Positions 43,201-56,773 are shown, counted from the first letter of the stretch. The stretch: DNA of 64,000 bases from Pseudoneurospora amorphoporcata (GCA_033297205.1 MU859212.1:25385-89384), one strand, 5' to 3'. Notes: generated by a model not told the origin, from the letters alone. Program-made: numbers and translations.

Positions 43201-44108
43201 CTATGTCCACGGGTTTGCACCAAAGATTCCAATCACCATATCAGCACCTCCTGTCCCACGGCCACTCGCACCCTCCTCCTGCCTCCAACCCTGCACGACG
43301 TTTACGGACCCTCTAACGTAGGTACAAGTGTCCATAATGAGGCCTGCATACTGGGCAATGCTCGCGCTATGTTCACAACGGTCAGCACTTCTCTCTCTCT
43401 CTCTGTCTTGAAGGTTCGCCGAGCGAGCATTCAAACAATGGAACGCAAGAGATTGATGGCGACGGGACCTACCAAGTATCCCAGTCGCCCGGCGGAGCAG
43501 GCTCATTCCATGCCACAATTGCAGCAGTTCCAGATGCACAGTATGCTAGGGTAAATCTAGTGATTTCGGCGCCCAGGAATATCGCTACACAGGTTTCTTG
43601 GCCTCTGGCGGCGAGGGTGTTGATGCAAGTTGCTGCGTCGATGGCCTATTGTACAACACACGTATAACACGTATTCCCGAGTTAGCAAAGGAGAATGCCT
43701 ACCTAAGGTAGGTAGTTACACACGAAGTGAGAAGCAACTAAGGACAGGAGAAATTCTGGGTGAGTGCGTTACCAGAGCTGAATCCCAAATAATACCACTG
43801 GTGGTCAAATTGCATCCCACTTTGGAATCCCAGCGTTTCTCAAGGCCATCACCTGAGCTGCTGTTGGCAGATCCAGTAGCGTTCACAGAATCAATAAAGG
43901 CTTGCACTGCGTCTTTTGGTTTGAGAGCGGTCTCGGGGTCTGCGATGATAGTATCTACCCAAGCGGCGAAAGAGAATGGTGTATTTTCGTTGGATCTGCT
44001 AGCGACGGCGGGTTGCGACAGCCGCCGTGCTAGGAGCTGCGATGACGTGCTGAGAAATGAAAAGGTTGATGACTATAGCGAGAAAAAGGGCGAAATGACG
44101 GGAACCAT
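43201..44108 (-). pseudogene. secreted-protein family copy B, disrupted exon 1
   Basis: The same three-exon layout as copy A on the minus strand: 44108-43773, 43645-43473 and 43387-43201. Exons 2 and 3 are open and in phase; exon 3 is 187 nt, identical in length to copy A, and contains SIAQYAGLIMDTCT. Exon 1 carries FSFAAWVDTIIADPETALKP, AFIDSVNATG and Lys-Arg before WDSKVGC. The signal-peptide part is split, however. The frame from the ATG hits TAG at codon 12, while a better hydrophobic segment (ALFLAIVINLFISQHVIAAP) lies in a shifted phase that itself ends in a stop. Two small indels or a recent nonsense change would explain this. Probably a pseudogene, perhaps young. Confidence 0.65.
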
Positions 44109-44664
44109 GTTGGATAGGTACTGTATCTTATATAGTATAGTTGGTGGTGATGGCTGAGGTTGGGGGGAAAGGAAGCTTGGGGACAACCAAGGGGGACAAA
44201 AGGGATTTTAAACTTGATGACGGGAACTTTTACATAGCTACCTCTAGGCTGTGCCGCTGATGTGAAACCTCATTGACAGGGTTCGTGTGTGGTTCTTTGA
44301 CGTTGGGAGCGACCACTATCAAGCCGTGTTTGCCAGGTTCCTTGTCCTAGTTGTACCAACCGTACCCAACAAACTGGAAACGAACCGCGTGGCTTTCACC
44401 GAGATCAAAGGACCGCGAATCCTTTCATTCCAGTTTGACGTCGTGGGTACAGCTGCCTAGTTAAACATCAGATCCCAAGCCTCTACCATTGCCGCCCTTC
44501 CTTTCTTCCCCTCTTCCTTCGTCCAAGTTTCGACCTCTTCTCCGCCAGCTAAGGTACTTTAGTTGTTCCTCCACCACCTCGACCTCAACCACCACCAACT
44601 GACCCGTACGAAGTAGGAGAGGATACCAACACATCCAAGACGGTAACTTTCGCCCACTCTCCAC
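44109..44664. other. intergenic, no gene seen
   Basis: Upstream region of copy B and sequence leading into fragment D. No coding signal seen. Confidence 0.45.
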
Positions 44665-44835
44665 TATAGCCTTTACTCTCGTTACTTCTTTCACTATCGC
44701 AGCTCCCAGCCTAGCGTTCAAGCCTTCATCGACTCTGTGAAAGCTACAACCAAATCCGCCGATGGTACTGGTAGTTAGCTCAAGTACTGCTCACGACCTT
44801 GGGAGACGCTGGGATTCATTCCCAAGTGAGGTGCT
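44665..44835 (+). pseudogene. secreted-protein family fragment, copy D
   Basis: Fragments in three phases: TLVTSFTIAAPSLA (signal-peptide end), VQAFIDSVKATT (matching AFIDSVNATG of copy B) and RRWDSFP (matching the KRWDS processing site). The central WVDTIIADP block is missing. The frames do not join, so this is a decayed and partly deleted copy. Confidence 0.55.
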
Positions 44836-45363
44836 CAGACCATGAAAATCCTGATTCTCATTCTTTCGTTGGTTGGAAGTCAGACTGATGCGGATTGGGA
44901 CATGGCAAGTAGTCTGTTAGTAAAGACCGCCTATAAGCAGCCGGCAGTAGGGTGGACACCAATATTTACAGGTGCCGCGGAATGTTACCCTAAAAACCGG
45001 GACGGGACGAATCCAGGTGGACATTGGTGGGGCTACGGCAGGTTACAGCGGCTCTCCCACTGTAATTTCCTGTTGTCCCGTCTTGACGAAATGGCATGTT
45101 CGCACAACATTCCTGGACCGCTTTGTAACAGCAATGCATGCAAAATGGCAAAATTGAGCGGATATTTGTGTGAAAGAAGCATTTTCATATTGCCACTGCA
45201 TTAAAACAGCATAAAAGAAATGGTGGAAGGCCGTCAAGAAACCGAGTGTCCAATCACCCTCTCATGGTCCGGCCCCGGACCCTTCCGCGCTTCGCAGTCC
45301 ACCGTGACCCTACAAGCCACACATATCAGTCTCGAAGTGCGTGCCTCTCCCCCAAGTCCGTGT
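44836..45363. other. intergenic, no gene seen
   Basis: Contains an open frame 44842-45204 beginning MKILILILSLVG that could pass as a signal peptide, but it has no family match, no supporting splice sites and an unusual composition. Left as non-coding. Confidence 0.4.
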
Positions 45364-48300
45364 TCACTTCATCCCCAACTCCGCATCCGTTACCCAATGG
45401 CTTCCTCCAGCGCACCTGTACCCGCTTGCTTGTTTGATCCATGCAAACCCAGCCGGACAAATCCCCATCATCTGCAGCTTCTTTTTCATCTCTTCCACCG
45501 CCTTCCTCTTCCTCTCTTCTTCCAACAGCCTCTTGACAATTTCGTCCCTGGCCGCATCCTTGGCCTTCTTCGCTGCCTCTTTCAGTTTCCTGTATTCCTC
45601 CTCCTTCTCTTCCTCTGCCTGACGATCCCGTTGGAGCTGCTCCCAGACCGCGTCATTTACTCCCGCGTCTCGTTTTGTTGCATACCTCGAATCTGACGTA
45701 TCGACGGCCTGTTTGTTAAGCTCAACTGATGAAGATTCTGGCTCATTCTCTTCATCATCCTCCTCCTCTTCTGAGAACACTTCCTCGATGACACGGGCTT
45801 GCTCTTGTGCAAAGGAAGTAGTTGTTTCGGTGGAAGTGTTGAACGAGGGCGGTTGCTGTTGCGGTGGCGGCGCCTGGAAGAACTGCGGCATCCCGCTTGG
45901 GAGCCCGTTTGGCGCGGCTGCCTCCGCTGCAGCTTTCGCCCGCGACGCGCGCTCAACCATCATCGCTTCAAGTTCTTGCTTGATAATATCTTCGGTGAGT
46001 ACAATACGTCCCTTGGTCAGGCCCTCACCATCTCGCATGACCTGATTGAACATGTTCTTGGCCAGACTTTGGACGTCCCGTGCGCTGGCCCAGTTGTCTT
46101 GGGCGGAAAGCTGTTTGAAGTAAGACACCAGTACTCTTCTGAAGCGGGAGCTGGGTGTTCTGAGACAGAAGAGGTCCAGCTCTATGCTTTTCTCTTTGAG
46201 TGTGTTGTGGTCTTCCTCAAGCCTTTTACGCAACAGCTCGACGCACCCTTCTGGAGACAGGGCTCGGAAGTTGATCACTTCCGGAAAACGAGACGTGAGC
46301 CCAGAATTGACCGACATTAGACGGTTGATATCGGCCTCATAGCCGGCAAGAATGATGATCAACTTCTTGTGATACCGCTCCTTTGTGACCGAATCCACAA
46401 GTTCATCAATTGCCTCCTTGGCGAAATGTCCGTCAGCCAGTCTGTACGCCTCATCGATGAAGAGGACCCTGCCCAGCGCCTTGTCCAGTTGAGCTCTGAC
46501 TAGAGGCCCGGTATGCCCGACATACTTGCCAATCATCTCACTTGCAGAACACTCCACCACCTCAGTAGCAGACAAGAAGCCCATGCCATAGAACACTTGG
46601 CCCATCTTCCTAGCTGTGGTGGTCTTGCCGGTACCTGGAGGACCTCTGAAGAGGAAGTTGAACGGAATATTCTCCTTCGGATCCATTCCAATAGACTTGA
46701 ACGTCCGGACGGTCTCCTGGTAACCCTCAAGCAGAGCAATGATCTCTTCGGAGCCAACTGAACCTTCAAAGAGCTTCCGGACGTTGGTGTCAGACTTTGT
46801 GGCCCTGTCATAATCTTCATCGAAGTCCTGTGGCTCAAAGAGCGTTTCGGACCGGGCTTTTCCTTTGGCAAGACGCTGTTGATGGCGTGACTTTGCTTCG
46901 TTGAGCAGAATATCAATCTCGCCGGCATTACCAAAATTCGGCCGGTTGCGGGCCCGGTTCAGCATCTCCATTGCCACGACGGTCGCTCCGGCAGTTGCCT
47001 GATATCCTTGTTGCTTGATCTTGAGATCAAAGATCTTTTGGAGCTCACCGTCAGAAAAGTCTTCAAAGTTGAACCCTGAAGCAATGGGAAACCGGCGCGC
47101 GAGCCCTGGATTGACGTTCTGAAACATGGCCTCCATCTGGTCCTTGTACCCGAGGAGTAGAACGCATCGGTCGTCGCCAGGTACGCTCTGGACTTCCGCC
47201 ACAATCGTGTCTATGACGGCCGTCTTGAAAGGGTCCGAAATTGATCCTGGAGTACCTCCCCCGCCGTAGAGACCGTAGGCTTCATCGATGACAAGGACTT
47301 TACCCAAACTTGCAGCCAGAATGCCTTTCGTCTGTTGTTCAGACCCCCCAAGAACAGCACCAACAAAGTCAGATGGGTTCTTGATGACCACTAAAGCAGA
47401 GAGGGTTAGCGCAAGTCACGATGGCTAAATGAAGAACTTCAGAGACACCTTACCTTCGCCTTTGGACAGCATTCCGAGTGCCACCAGGATTTCTCCGTAC
47501 AGCTTGGCCACCGTTGTCTTCCCCGTGCCCGGATTTCCAAGGAAGACCTTGTTAAGTGAGTATTGGATGATTGGCTGCTCAGCCAGCTCCCTCCTATAGT
47601 TCGATTGGATGCTGTCGACGAGGGACTTGACTGCTTCCTTGACAGATGAAAGTCCAATCAGTTGCTGCAGTTTCTGCCACGCTTGGCACTTCTGGAGAGC
47701 TTCAGCGGGTTCAGGACCTATAAGATCCTCCTTGGTGAAAAACAGATCATCAATGTCAGGTTTCTTGGCTTTCCGTTCCCGTCTTATCCTGTTCGCCTGC
47801 CGTGTAGAGATGATGTCCAATGTGTTCTCGACCGTGCGTGCATTTCCGAATCCTTCTTTGCCGCGACCATAGCCGATTCTCCTGGAGATTATGCGACAAT
47901 AAAGCCCTTGGAGGCCATCTTCGCAGTCCATGGCGCCGTTGTATTTGTGATTGACCTTGAGTTCGAAGATTCTGAGTAGTTCGTCGTCCGTATAGTCTTC
48001 GAACTTCATCTCAACCGGGAATCGACTGGGAAGGCCTGGGTTGTGTGCATAGAAGCTCTCCATCTGCTTGTTGTAACCGGCAAGCACGAAGACAACCTTG
48101 CCCCTCAGGTTTTCGATCTCGGCTAGGAGATAATCCAAGACGCTCCCGCCTCCAGGATTGTTACCGGATGTGAGCTGATACGCCTCGTCGATGAAGAGTA
48201 CACCTCCACCTTCGTTGAGAATTTCCTCAACCAGCTTCTTGCAGCCGTTCACCCCTAGATTCGCCAAACCTGCCCCTGTGTTTTCCTTGAAACATTGTCC

Positions 48301-51300
48301 AGGAATTACCCCGACGTCGGACAGGAATTCAGCGTAGAGTCGTGCAACAGTGGTTTTACCTAGAGTATTTGTTAGATCATGTATAACTCCACATGAGAGA
48401 GAAGAGGGAACTAACCTGTGCCGGGATTTCCCAGCATGGAACAGCTATAACGCTCATTGCTGAGGGAGATGCCCTGACGAACGGCCGTGTCGACCTTGGA
48501 CTTGATGTCGAGGAACTTCTGCTTGACCTCTTCCAGCCCTATCATGGACATGAGTGTGTCCATTGGTTTACTGGATGCCCCTTCAAACTCCTTGAGGTAC
48601 TTCCACTCGCCCTCAGCAGTATCAGGAAGGTCGCCAAGCGGATCTAGCGGATTAGACTTCTCTCCCACGTTAGTATTCTGCTCCGCTCGACGCTTGGCTT
48701 TCTCAGCAACGCGGCGAGTTATCTCAGCCCGTTGTTGTGCTTTTTCTTGCGCCCGCACCTCGGCATCTTTGAGGGCTGCAAGCTCCTGACGGCGCTGTTC
48801 AAGGGTCTGTTCTCTGATCTGCTCGTCTGACAGATACTTGTTGAGCCGGCGTTGATGGTCGAGCTCGTCATCCATCTCTTGGAGTGCCTTGAGGTAAGCT
48901 TCCTCTTTGCGCAAGCGATCTTCTTCAAGCTGAAGGTCTCTCTTCATTCGTCGCTCCTGCTCTTTGTCCTCTCTGATACATTCACGACAGTTATCGTTCT
49001 GTCTGTCACAGCTAACCTTCAGCTTGTGATTCCTCTCACATGTCTTGATGATGATCTCATGGCATGGCGCTTGGCTGTGGTCAATAACACGATGGCAACG
49101 GGATTTGCACTTGTGCATTCCACATTTGAGTAAGGCGTCACTAGCAATACAATTAGAAGGTTAATTTGATGACAAAACCCGAGAGAACAACACTTACCAC
49201 GGCTCCGTACATCCTCCATCAGGACAGAACTTCATGAAATCGATGGGTTCCTTCAACAGAGCAGTCTTCTCGGGGTGCTTCTCACATCTGACAGGAAGGC
49301 CATCGTATAGATGATTGCGGCTTTTCATCAGTTCAAAGAACGGGCGCCAGGTTGGCCCACCCTTCTTGCTGCTCATGAAGGTACCCATGTTGCCGATCAA
49401 AACCAGGCAGTTCCTTGCTCTGGTAACAAGGACATTCAGACGCTCCGGGGCTGACATGAAACCGATATCACCTGACTCATTGCTCCGTGTGAGCGAAGCA
49501 ATGACAATGTCGTTTTCTTCTCCCTGGTAGTTATCTACTCGGCCGTTAGCAGCTGAAAACTTGTGTAGGGGGCACGATGAGAACCAAGAGAATGTTTGAC
49601 GTCTCTAGATGCCTCAATTCCGACATGTGAAACAGGAAGCCACTCACCAATTGTGGACACGCGCAGGGGCTTCTCGTCAACCTTGGCGGCCGCATGACTC
49701 AAAATACCAGCCCTCAAAAGTTCAAACTTGTCCATTTCACTCAGCGCCGGATCATGCTGGTTCTCCCGTAACAGATCTTGAAGAACTCGTAACTGGCCTA
49801 GATATGGTGTGAGGATCACAAGTTTGTCAGCAGAGTAGCCTTGCTGACCGAAGAACTTGATGCACTCTAGCACCATTTGAGCTTCAAACGTATTCTTCTT
49901 GCTCTCTTTCACTCCTGGATCACGGCGTTCTCGGAGGGCCTTGTCAGTGTCTTCCAGCTTCCCGTGGTTGATGAACACAACGTGGTCTTGAAGCCCGCGG
50001 ATCCGCGGTCTGCCACTCGTGTTGGGGCCATCAAGCAGATCCGGGTAGGTTAACACGCGCGGTATGATGGATATCTCCGGGACCATGCGATGTTGCTTCT
50101 GCAGTGTGGTGTGAGGTGCACCCTGCATAATGAGACGTTCGAACAGGGACCTGTTCAGATCATAGCCGTCACCCTTTTCCACTGAAAGAGAGTAGTTGTT
50201 AATCTTTGGTCTGAGTTGCTTGTGGTCACCGATGAGAATCAACTGCTTCACCGATGGGGCCATGGCGGTGAGTACGTGACTCTCCAAGATCTCGCCTGCT
50301 TCCTCGACAAGAATCACATCAGGTTTTGCGGCCCGGATGAGACTCGAATATTTGGCAGCGCCTGTGGTGGTACAGCCAATAACTTTCTTTTGGCGCATGG
50401 TATTTGCATCCGCGTCGCTGAACTGGGCGTCAAGTTTCCTCTGGGCCTCGTTATATTGCCGTGTAAGCTCCTCAATGGTCGCCAGGCGCTCTTCAATCAG
50501 TTCTTTTGTCCACCTATCCAGGTGGCTTTGTCGCTCAGAGAGGGGCATTTGCCAAACAGCGTGTGAAGTCTCCGGAATCTGCATTTTGAAAATGCCGGGG
50601 TCTTCGCCTTTGACCCACCGCTGAAAGAGATAGTCCGGTCCTACCTGCTTTCCCTTTTTCCCCATACGCTTCCAGCCACCATTGTTCTCAGTGGGAACAA
50701 GAAGAGCTTCATAGAAGGGGTGCGGATCGTCTAGGAATTCAAGGAATTCGGAGACCTCTGCCCAGCCAGCGTGAACCTTCCCATAGGTTTTGAAGGCCGT
50801 TTTAAGCTCCTGAGCGGAAGATGCGGCTTTCTGCCTGAGAAGATCAATCATGGTCCAAGCATCCCTTGTACGCCGATAACCACCTTTTTGTTCGGAAAGA
50901 AGGAGTGGAAGCGTTCTGAGTGTAGACTTGGCCTTGGCGCCCAAGCGAACGATATCGTGCTGCGGGATGCCGACACCGAGTAGGTCCTCTAGGAATTGGT
51001 CCAGGGCATGGTTTGTATAGCTGAGGACGAGAATGCGTTGCCCAGCTTCATGCAAGTATTTGGCAATTCGAGCACCGATGAACGATTTCCCCGTACCTGT
51101 GTGTGAGGCATTAGCAAATGTCTTTGTAATAAAGTAGTCCTGTTGTTTAGTTCAACTTACCTGGAGGGCCCTGGATGAGAGTTATTGGCTTGGTTAAGGC
51201 ATGGAGTATCGAATCAAGCTGGGCCAGATCGACAGTGATGTTCCCTATGCGCACAGCTTTATTCTCCGTGATCATTCTTGATCGTGCTGACTCGAGTGCA

Positions 51301-52658
51301 GACACAAAAGTCCGCAGTTGTGGTACCCCGGCAAAGGCCAAGCTGGCACCTGATGGATTGATGAGGAGGTCTTGCAATGGAAGCTCTGTAATCGCTTGCA
51401 GGCCAGCTAAGACAGGTTCGTAGGCAAAAACGGGCGTGTTCACCAACGTAAACCGAACAACATCCTGAGCGTTGGGTAGTTTAAGCGCGAGCAATGCTCT
51501 CTTGAAGCCGCTTGGGTCGGCGAATTGGAGGCATATGATGGGGGGAGACTGAAGAAGTAGCTCATTGTTTCTGTCTCGATCAACAAACGCAAAGGCAATG
51601 ACTTCTTTCCCTCGAGTCAAAGCACCGAACGATTGATGTTTGAGGAAAGTCGGATTGTCCTTGAGAAACTTCTTCTGCTTTTCTGGTTCCATTTTGTTGA
51701 GAAACCCTAGGCCGTGGTAACAGCGGACCAAGAGGGTGCACGGCTTATATCGCGGCCCTTTTCCAGATGGATTTGCCTCCATCAGTGACACATCCACGGG
51801 GTGCAGTTTGCCAATGGTGAATAGAGACTTCTTTGCGTTTTTGTCGTCCAGGGCCACTTGAAGGTCCTCCCGTAGTTCGGCCAGCATATCCTCCCTCAGC
51901 AAGCGAAACTGGTTGTCCAAGTGAATAGCCGGCCGTCTGTCCAAAGGGCTCTCGGCAACCTCATATGCTGTTCGATAGAAAGGCTGTTGAGTCGATAGGA
52001 ACTCATCAGTGGTAGGATAGATGGCAATCTTCCTGAAGATAGCAGAATCATTGTCATGACGTCCGCCCGGACCATTGGACTGCACGGAAGGTTTGGGCGA
52101 GCATCGGAGCTGAAGGACCTTCTCGATGCGATACCCAAGCTCACGAGCAGCATGATCTTGGGACTTTAGGAGGCTCTTGTCCTGGATGATGGCCTGTACC
52201 TCTTCCAGCACATCAACACCGGCGTTTTTCGGGAGTGACAGGAGCTCTAGTGCAAGCCATGCAAATGTGTGGACCCTATCAGGGGGCAGCTGATGGCCGT
52301 TGAAGAGCTTCACGAGGGCTTTCCAAAGGGTGGGTGGATTGGCGATAACGACAAGCAGTTGAGAAAGCAGTTCGCCATCAGCCAGGGATTTGATACCGGG
52401 GTCAGACAGATACTCCAAGAATGGGAGGGTGTGTGACACGATGAAGGTTTCGGATAGGTTGCTCCGGACAGAGTTTCGGATTGCATCCAGGCCGGCTGGG
52501 TGAGAAACGATCATCTCGACGCACGCGCTTGGAGGCTCTTGAGACCGTACAGCTTCAAGGAAGAGCTGCGCGTCATGAGAGCTGTTGACCTGGCGCTCGC
52601 CAAAAACCATGGCCTTGAAAACCGTCTTGAGGCGTGTTTGTCGTATGTTTGACGCCAT
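45364..52658 (-). CDS. ZNFX1-like SF1 helicase with NF-X1-type zinc region and three AAA (CbxX) modules
   Basis: Six exons on the minus strand: 52658-51161, 51096-49648, 49537-49198, 49140-48416, 48359-47454 and 47390-45364; introns 56-110 nt; 2314 residues, in frame throughout. The helicase core has Walker A GPPGTGKS across the first junction (about 497-504), motif II VEEAGE, motif III GDHKQLRP and motif VI VLVTRARN. Next come a Cys/His-rich NF-X1-like region (about 1070-1135) and a long charged coiled coil (about 1135-1235). Three AAA modules follow, with Walker A at about 1333, 1612 and 1889 and Walker B LFIDEAYQL, LVIDEAYGL and LFIDEAYRL. The C-terminus has a Cys-containing GYRCAGG patch. 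Animal and worm ZNFX1 proteins bind RNA and act in small-RNA inheritance or antiviral defence; the fungal role is not established. ATP-dependent RNA remodelling is a fair inference. Confidence 0.9.
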
Positions 52659-53990
52659 GATGTGCTTGTGCGGACGCGGACAAGGGGATCAGTCTGGCGG
52701 ATGGATGTCTTTGGCGGTGTGGTGAAGCAAGTGGACTTTGTCTGGTGGGCAATTGGGTGTATGTTCCTTCCAGCCGGTAGAAGTGGAATGCGAATGATAG
52801 CGCCGGGGAAGGTGGAATACAGATATAACGTGGATTGTAGAGGGACTTGAGGGACTTCCGACACGCTCTGGTAATCTTCAACAGGAAAGCGGAGGCGTTA
52901 CCAGCACCAAGAGCTTTGATTCGCCTTGCTAGATATGTAAGTCCGCCCAACATTCAAGTCCAGGATCAAGCAGGAGGCCCAGGTCTCTGTAAACGGTCGA
53001 GTGGTATCGAAGTCGTGAGCACGGCGCCTCGAGCCCCCGCATTGGGGCCTACAGGTTGATGATGCATGACGACCAAGACACCCGACGGAAGGGCAGACTT
53101 TCCCGTGAAAATATGATGGCCATCGAATCAGGCTGCGTATACTGCAAACGGGCGTTGGTTGAGAATTGGGATGTCTCAACATGGTGATGTGCTGGCGGTT
53201 GGCCTCTCGCATGGTGCACGGCTCTCGCATGGATGCATGCCGTGCACCATCGTCGTGATTCGCGATTGTCATCGTTGGGGACGCAGAGCGGGAGCGTGAT
53301 AGGACGACGGGACCGACAGGATTGTCTCGAGAGGCTGAGGTTTGGAGGCAGTTTCATCAATGGCCGTCAATCTGGCCGCCATGCCGAATGCAAAAGGCCC
53401 AGCCTGTCCGGTGGTTGACCAGTGTCTGGAGGCAGACTCGGAGGCAGACGCGGGGGGAGACGGCCGGGCGCCATCAAAAAACGCGGGGGGCCTGTGCTGT
53501 GCGTCATGCTAGCCGTTGCGTCCAACCGCTGTGTGACAACATTACCCCACTGTATTCGGCCCCCAGATAGCGGCCCGGCGTTGGCCTCTGAGGCAATTTT
53601 AGTGGATGGTGGTCGCCGAATCAGCGGCCCGGGCTAGCGTTGCGAGGCGTTTTTCCTTCTTCCGGATTCGGTTGGCTGCTGATGGCACATGCAAGTGAAA
53701 CGTCAAGGGAAGGCCACAAACAGATGAGAGGCAGACTGGAAGATGATGTCGTGGAGCGCGGACAAAATTTCGACGGCACGGAGAAGATCGGTGTTGTTAA
53801 AAGGAGAAAGATGGCAAGAGTTCAAGAGATTGTGGAGGTGGAAGGAAAGGACGTGACAGACACAACCAGCACCGTGCTTCCCTTCGTGCTTTCCTTCAGC
53901 TCCTCAGCAAGTGGAACTCTATTTGCTATCATCAGAGTAGTTATCCACCACTCTTTCCTTCTTTCACTCAATACCAATCAAAAGCCTATC
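52659..53990. other. divergent promoter region, no gene seen
   Basis: Lies between the helicase gene (minus) and the gene starting at 53991 (plus). The plus-strand frame from 53640 to 53990 is open but resembles leader rather than protein. Confidence 0.5.
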
Positions 53991-56158
53991 ATGTCTTCGT
54001 ACTGGGAAAGAAAGGCCCAAGCATACATTTCTCAAGGCAGCAAAGGGAATTCCGGCAGACGAACTTCCTCCACACCGGCAACACCACCACCGCCGCTCGG
54101 ACCACTCATCAGATCCATCCGTGTTAGCGACCTCGACGATGCTTCCACCCAGTACCAACACTCGGCCACCATCGAAGGATGCGAAGCTGTTGCTTCCTAC
54201 AACTGGCTAGGCACCGACTTATCGAAGCCTGATATCTTGATTCCTGGTTAGGATTCCCAGCTTCCTTTTTCTTTACCTCCCGCCATCTTGTCCGCAATGC
54301 AGCCACCACCATCACGGCACCATCAATACCCCCACTTGCACTAACACTAACACCCAAGTCTACTCGAAAAGGCAAACCCCCCCTCTGGAAGCCTCCCTCC
54401 ACCAACCCTCAGCTCGAACAAGACAGCGGCAAGTTCTACCGCGACCGCAACGCCGCTCGATATCCTCACCATCCGTACGAGCCGGCTATCGCCACTTTAT
54501 TGCAAACCAAGCCTTCGCTCGTCCCCGATCTTGACATTGTCGCATGCGGCAGCACTCTCGGCAACCTGCTCCGCTTCGTGCGCGGGCAGGATAAGATGTT
54601 CCGGTTTCTGGTCGAAAAAGTGGGCAACACCATCTTCTTCATCCGTCGGGAAAACTCTCCAAAAGAGCAAATCCCCGATGTCGTCGGCTATGGTCATACG
54701 TTCCCGAAGAGGTACACCACCTGGGAAGAGGATGCGGAAGGATCCTGGGCCCATCAGAGGTTGATCACCTACCGGTTTGGCGGGTTGCGGTTCCTGGTGC
54801 GGTTTGAGGCCGATGGGTATTTGAGCAAGGACGATTTGCCGAAGGCTAGTCCGCACCAAGCACCTAAGGACAACCGTACCGCCAGCGAGAAACAGGTGGG
54901 AGACATGTTGGCAAATCTCAGTCTATCTGACTTCACGACCGCAGACGACACCCAATCGAGCGATCCGACCTCTTCTGTGTCCCGTCCGCCATCCATTCCC
55001 GAGTCCCCAACACTTCCCCCACCCCTCACTATCCGAACTAGCTCTAATTCTCCATCCTCCATCGTCCCCCAAGCACAAGTCTTTGACCTCAAGACCCGCT
55101 CCATCAAGGCTCGTGAGACCAAGAACATCCTCGAGGAAGAGCTTCCACGCCTCTGGGTTACCCAAGTTCCCAACCTCATTGTCGGCTATCATACGCGCGG
55201 CAAATTCTTCCCCAACGACATTGAGATTCGGGACGTGCGCCCCAATGTTCAGCAGTGGGAGAAGGAGCGCAGTAAGGATAAAACACTGGGGAAGTTGGCC
55301 GCGGTGGTGAGAAAATTGGTAGACATGGTGGGGGAGTTGGAGGAGCAGTGGAATGGGGAGAGAGTGGATAAAGATGAAGACGAGGCAGGACCAGAAGTGG
55401 ATGGAGATCTGAAAGTCGATTCTGATGAAGAGGAGAATAGTGATGAAGAGGCATCTGATAAGGAAGATGCGAACGCTAACCAGAGAAAGATCAAAGATGA
55501 AAAAAGTGCCCAAGAAGGCAAGGAAGAGAAAGCGACAAAAGGCAAGAGCAAGCAAGTTTCGGAACATGGTAATGAAAAGCCAACCCTCAAGACACCTATA
55601 CCCGTCAGGATCGAAGTCGTCCACCGCGCCGAAACCTTGGGCACTCTCGAGATTCGACACCAAGGTTGGGAAGAAACCAGCGACAAAGACAAAGAAGGCG
55701 ACGGTCGCGACGGCGTGCTCTCCTACGCGCTCAGGGAGCAATGGCTCGCTGCACAACCGGGTCCCAAAAAACCAACCAATTCCACCTCTACAAACGACGA
55801 CAACAACCCCGAAGACGAGACGAGCGAAAATGATGACCGCAAGTCCGACATCTACAGCTACCGCAAGCCCGGCCGTCTATTACATCCCTTTTACGACTCC
55901 GACGTAAGCGGTTGTCTAATAGATCCCTTTTACGACTCCGACGGAAGCGGTTACGACTACGGCTACGGCGACGACAGCGATAATGACAACGACAACGGCA
56001 GTAGCGGCGGCGGCGGCATTGAGGATATGCTGACTTTTGACGCGTCTCCGATCACTCCGGCAGAAAGGGCTCGTCTTGTTAGTGAATCGCGTCTCTACGG
56101 TGGCTGGTCGCGTGGCTACGGTGACGATGAGGGAGAGGTACTTGATTACACGGCTTGA
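53991..56158 (+). CDS. conserved fungal protein of unknown function, acidic C-terminal half
   Basis: Two exons: 53991-54246 and 54303-56158, with a 56-nt intron (GTTAGG to TGCAG); 703 residues. I picked this acceptor because it alone keeps phase. The N-terminal half is compact: EGCEAVASYNWL, GKFYRDRNAARYP, DLDIVACGSTLGNLLRFVRG, FFIRRENSPKEQIPDVVGYG and HQRLITYRFGGLRFLVRFEA. I recognise this as a widely conserved ascomycete protein but can name no enzyme family for it. The C-terminal half is rich in Glu, Asp, Lys and Ser, with a duplicated RLLHPFYDSDVSG/CLIDPFYDSDGSG element and Gly/Asp runs, so likely disordered. No signal peptide or membrane segment. Confidence 0.82.
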
Positions 56159-56773
56159 TCGTCGTCTCATTTGTGGAATTTGTGGGCGTTGCAGTCACTG
56201 ATTTTCTTTTTCATTGTTCTCCTGTTTCGTCGACCATATCCTTTTTTTTTCGGATATTTTTATTTTTTTCCTTGGGGGCGGGGGGGGACAGGTGTTTTTC
56301 GCATGGAATGCAATTGTCGATGCAGTTGACGATTCAATGGAAAAAGGAAAAAACAATGCAGTTGGCAATGTATTTTCTTGATCCCAAGGAGTTCGCGAGC
56401 CAAGATACCATGTCGGCAGCGAGGATGATCGTGCTTCGGCAGGGAACTTGGGGACTTGAAGTCGGACGACGCAGGGCAGGAACTTCACGGTTTGTCGGGT
56501 TCACTGGAAGATTGCGGGTGGTGTGGTCAATGTTGTTATTAGCGAATTTCATGTGATACTGTTATTTTTTGAGAGCAGATTCAGATTTAGTAATAATAAA
56601 TGTGTTCATAATCTTTGCGTTGTTGCATCAAAGGAGTCGGTCAAACTGGTGTTGCGAATGTTGTTGTTGTTGTTGTTATGTTCTTGTGTTGTGCACGCAA
56701 CCACCCACTTCCAAGTCATCTGCTTACATTCATAAGTATCTCAATTCGTGACTAACTTTTAACGATAACAAAC
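56159..56773. other. intergenic, no gene seen
   Basis: 3' region of the preceding gene, homopolymer T and G runs (about 56241-56288) and a GTT microsatellite near 56655. No coding signal. Confidence 0.55.

Noticed and set aside
44842..45204. 120-codon frame with signal-peptide-like start
   Set aside because: No similarity to the neighbouring secreted family beyond a hydrophobic start; unusual composition and no supporting context.
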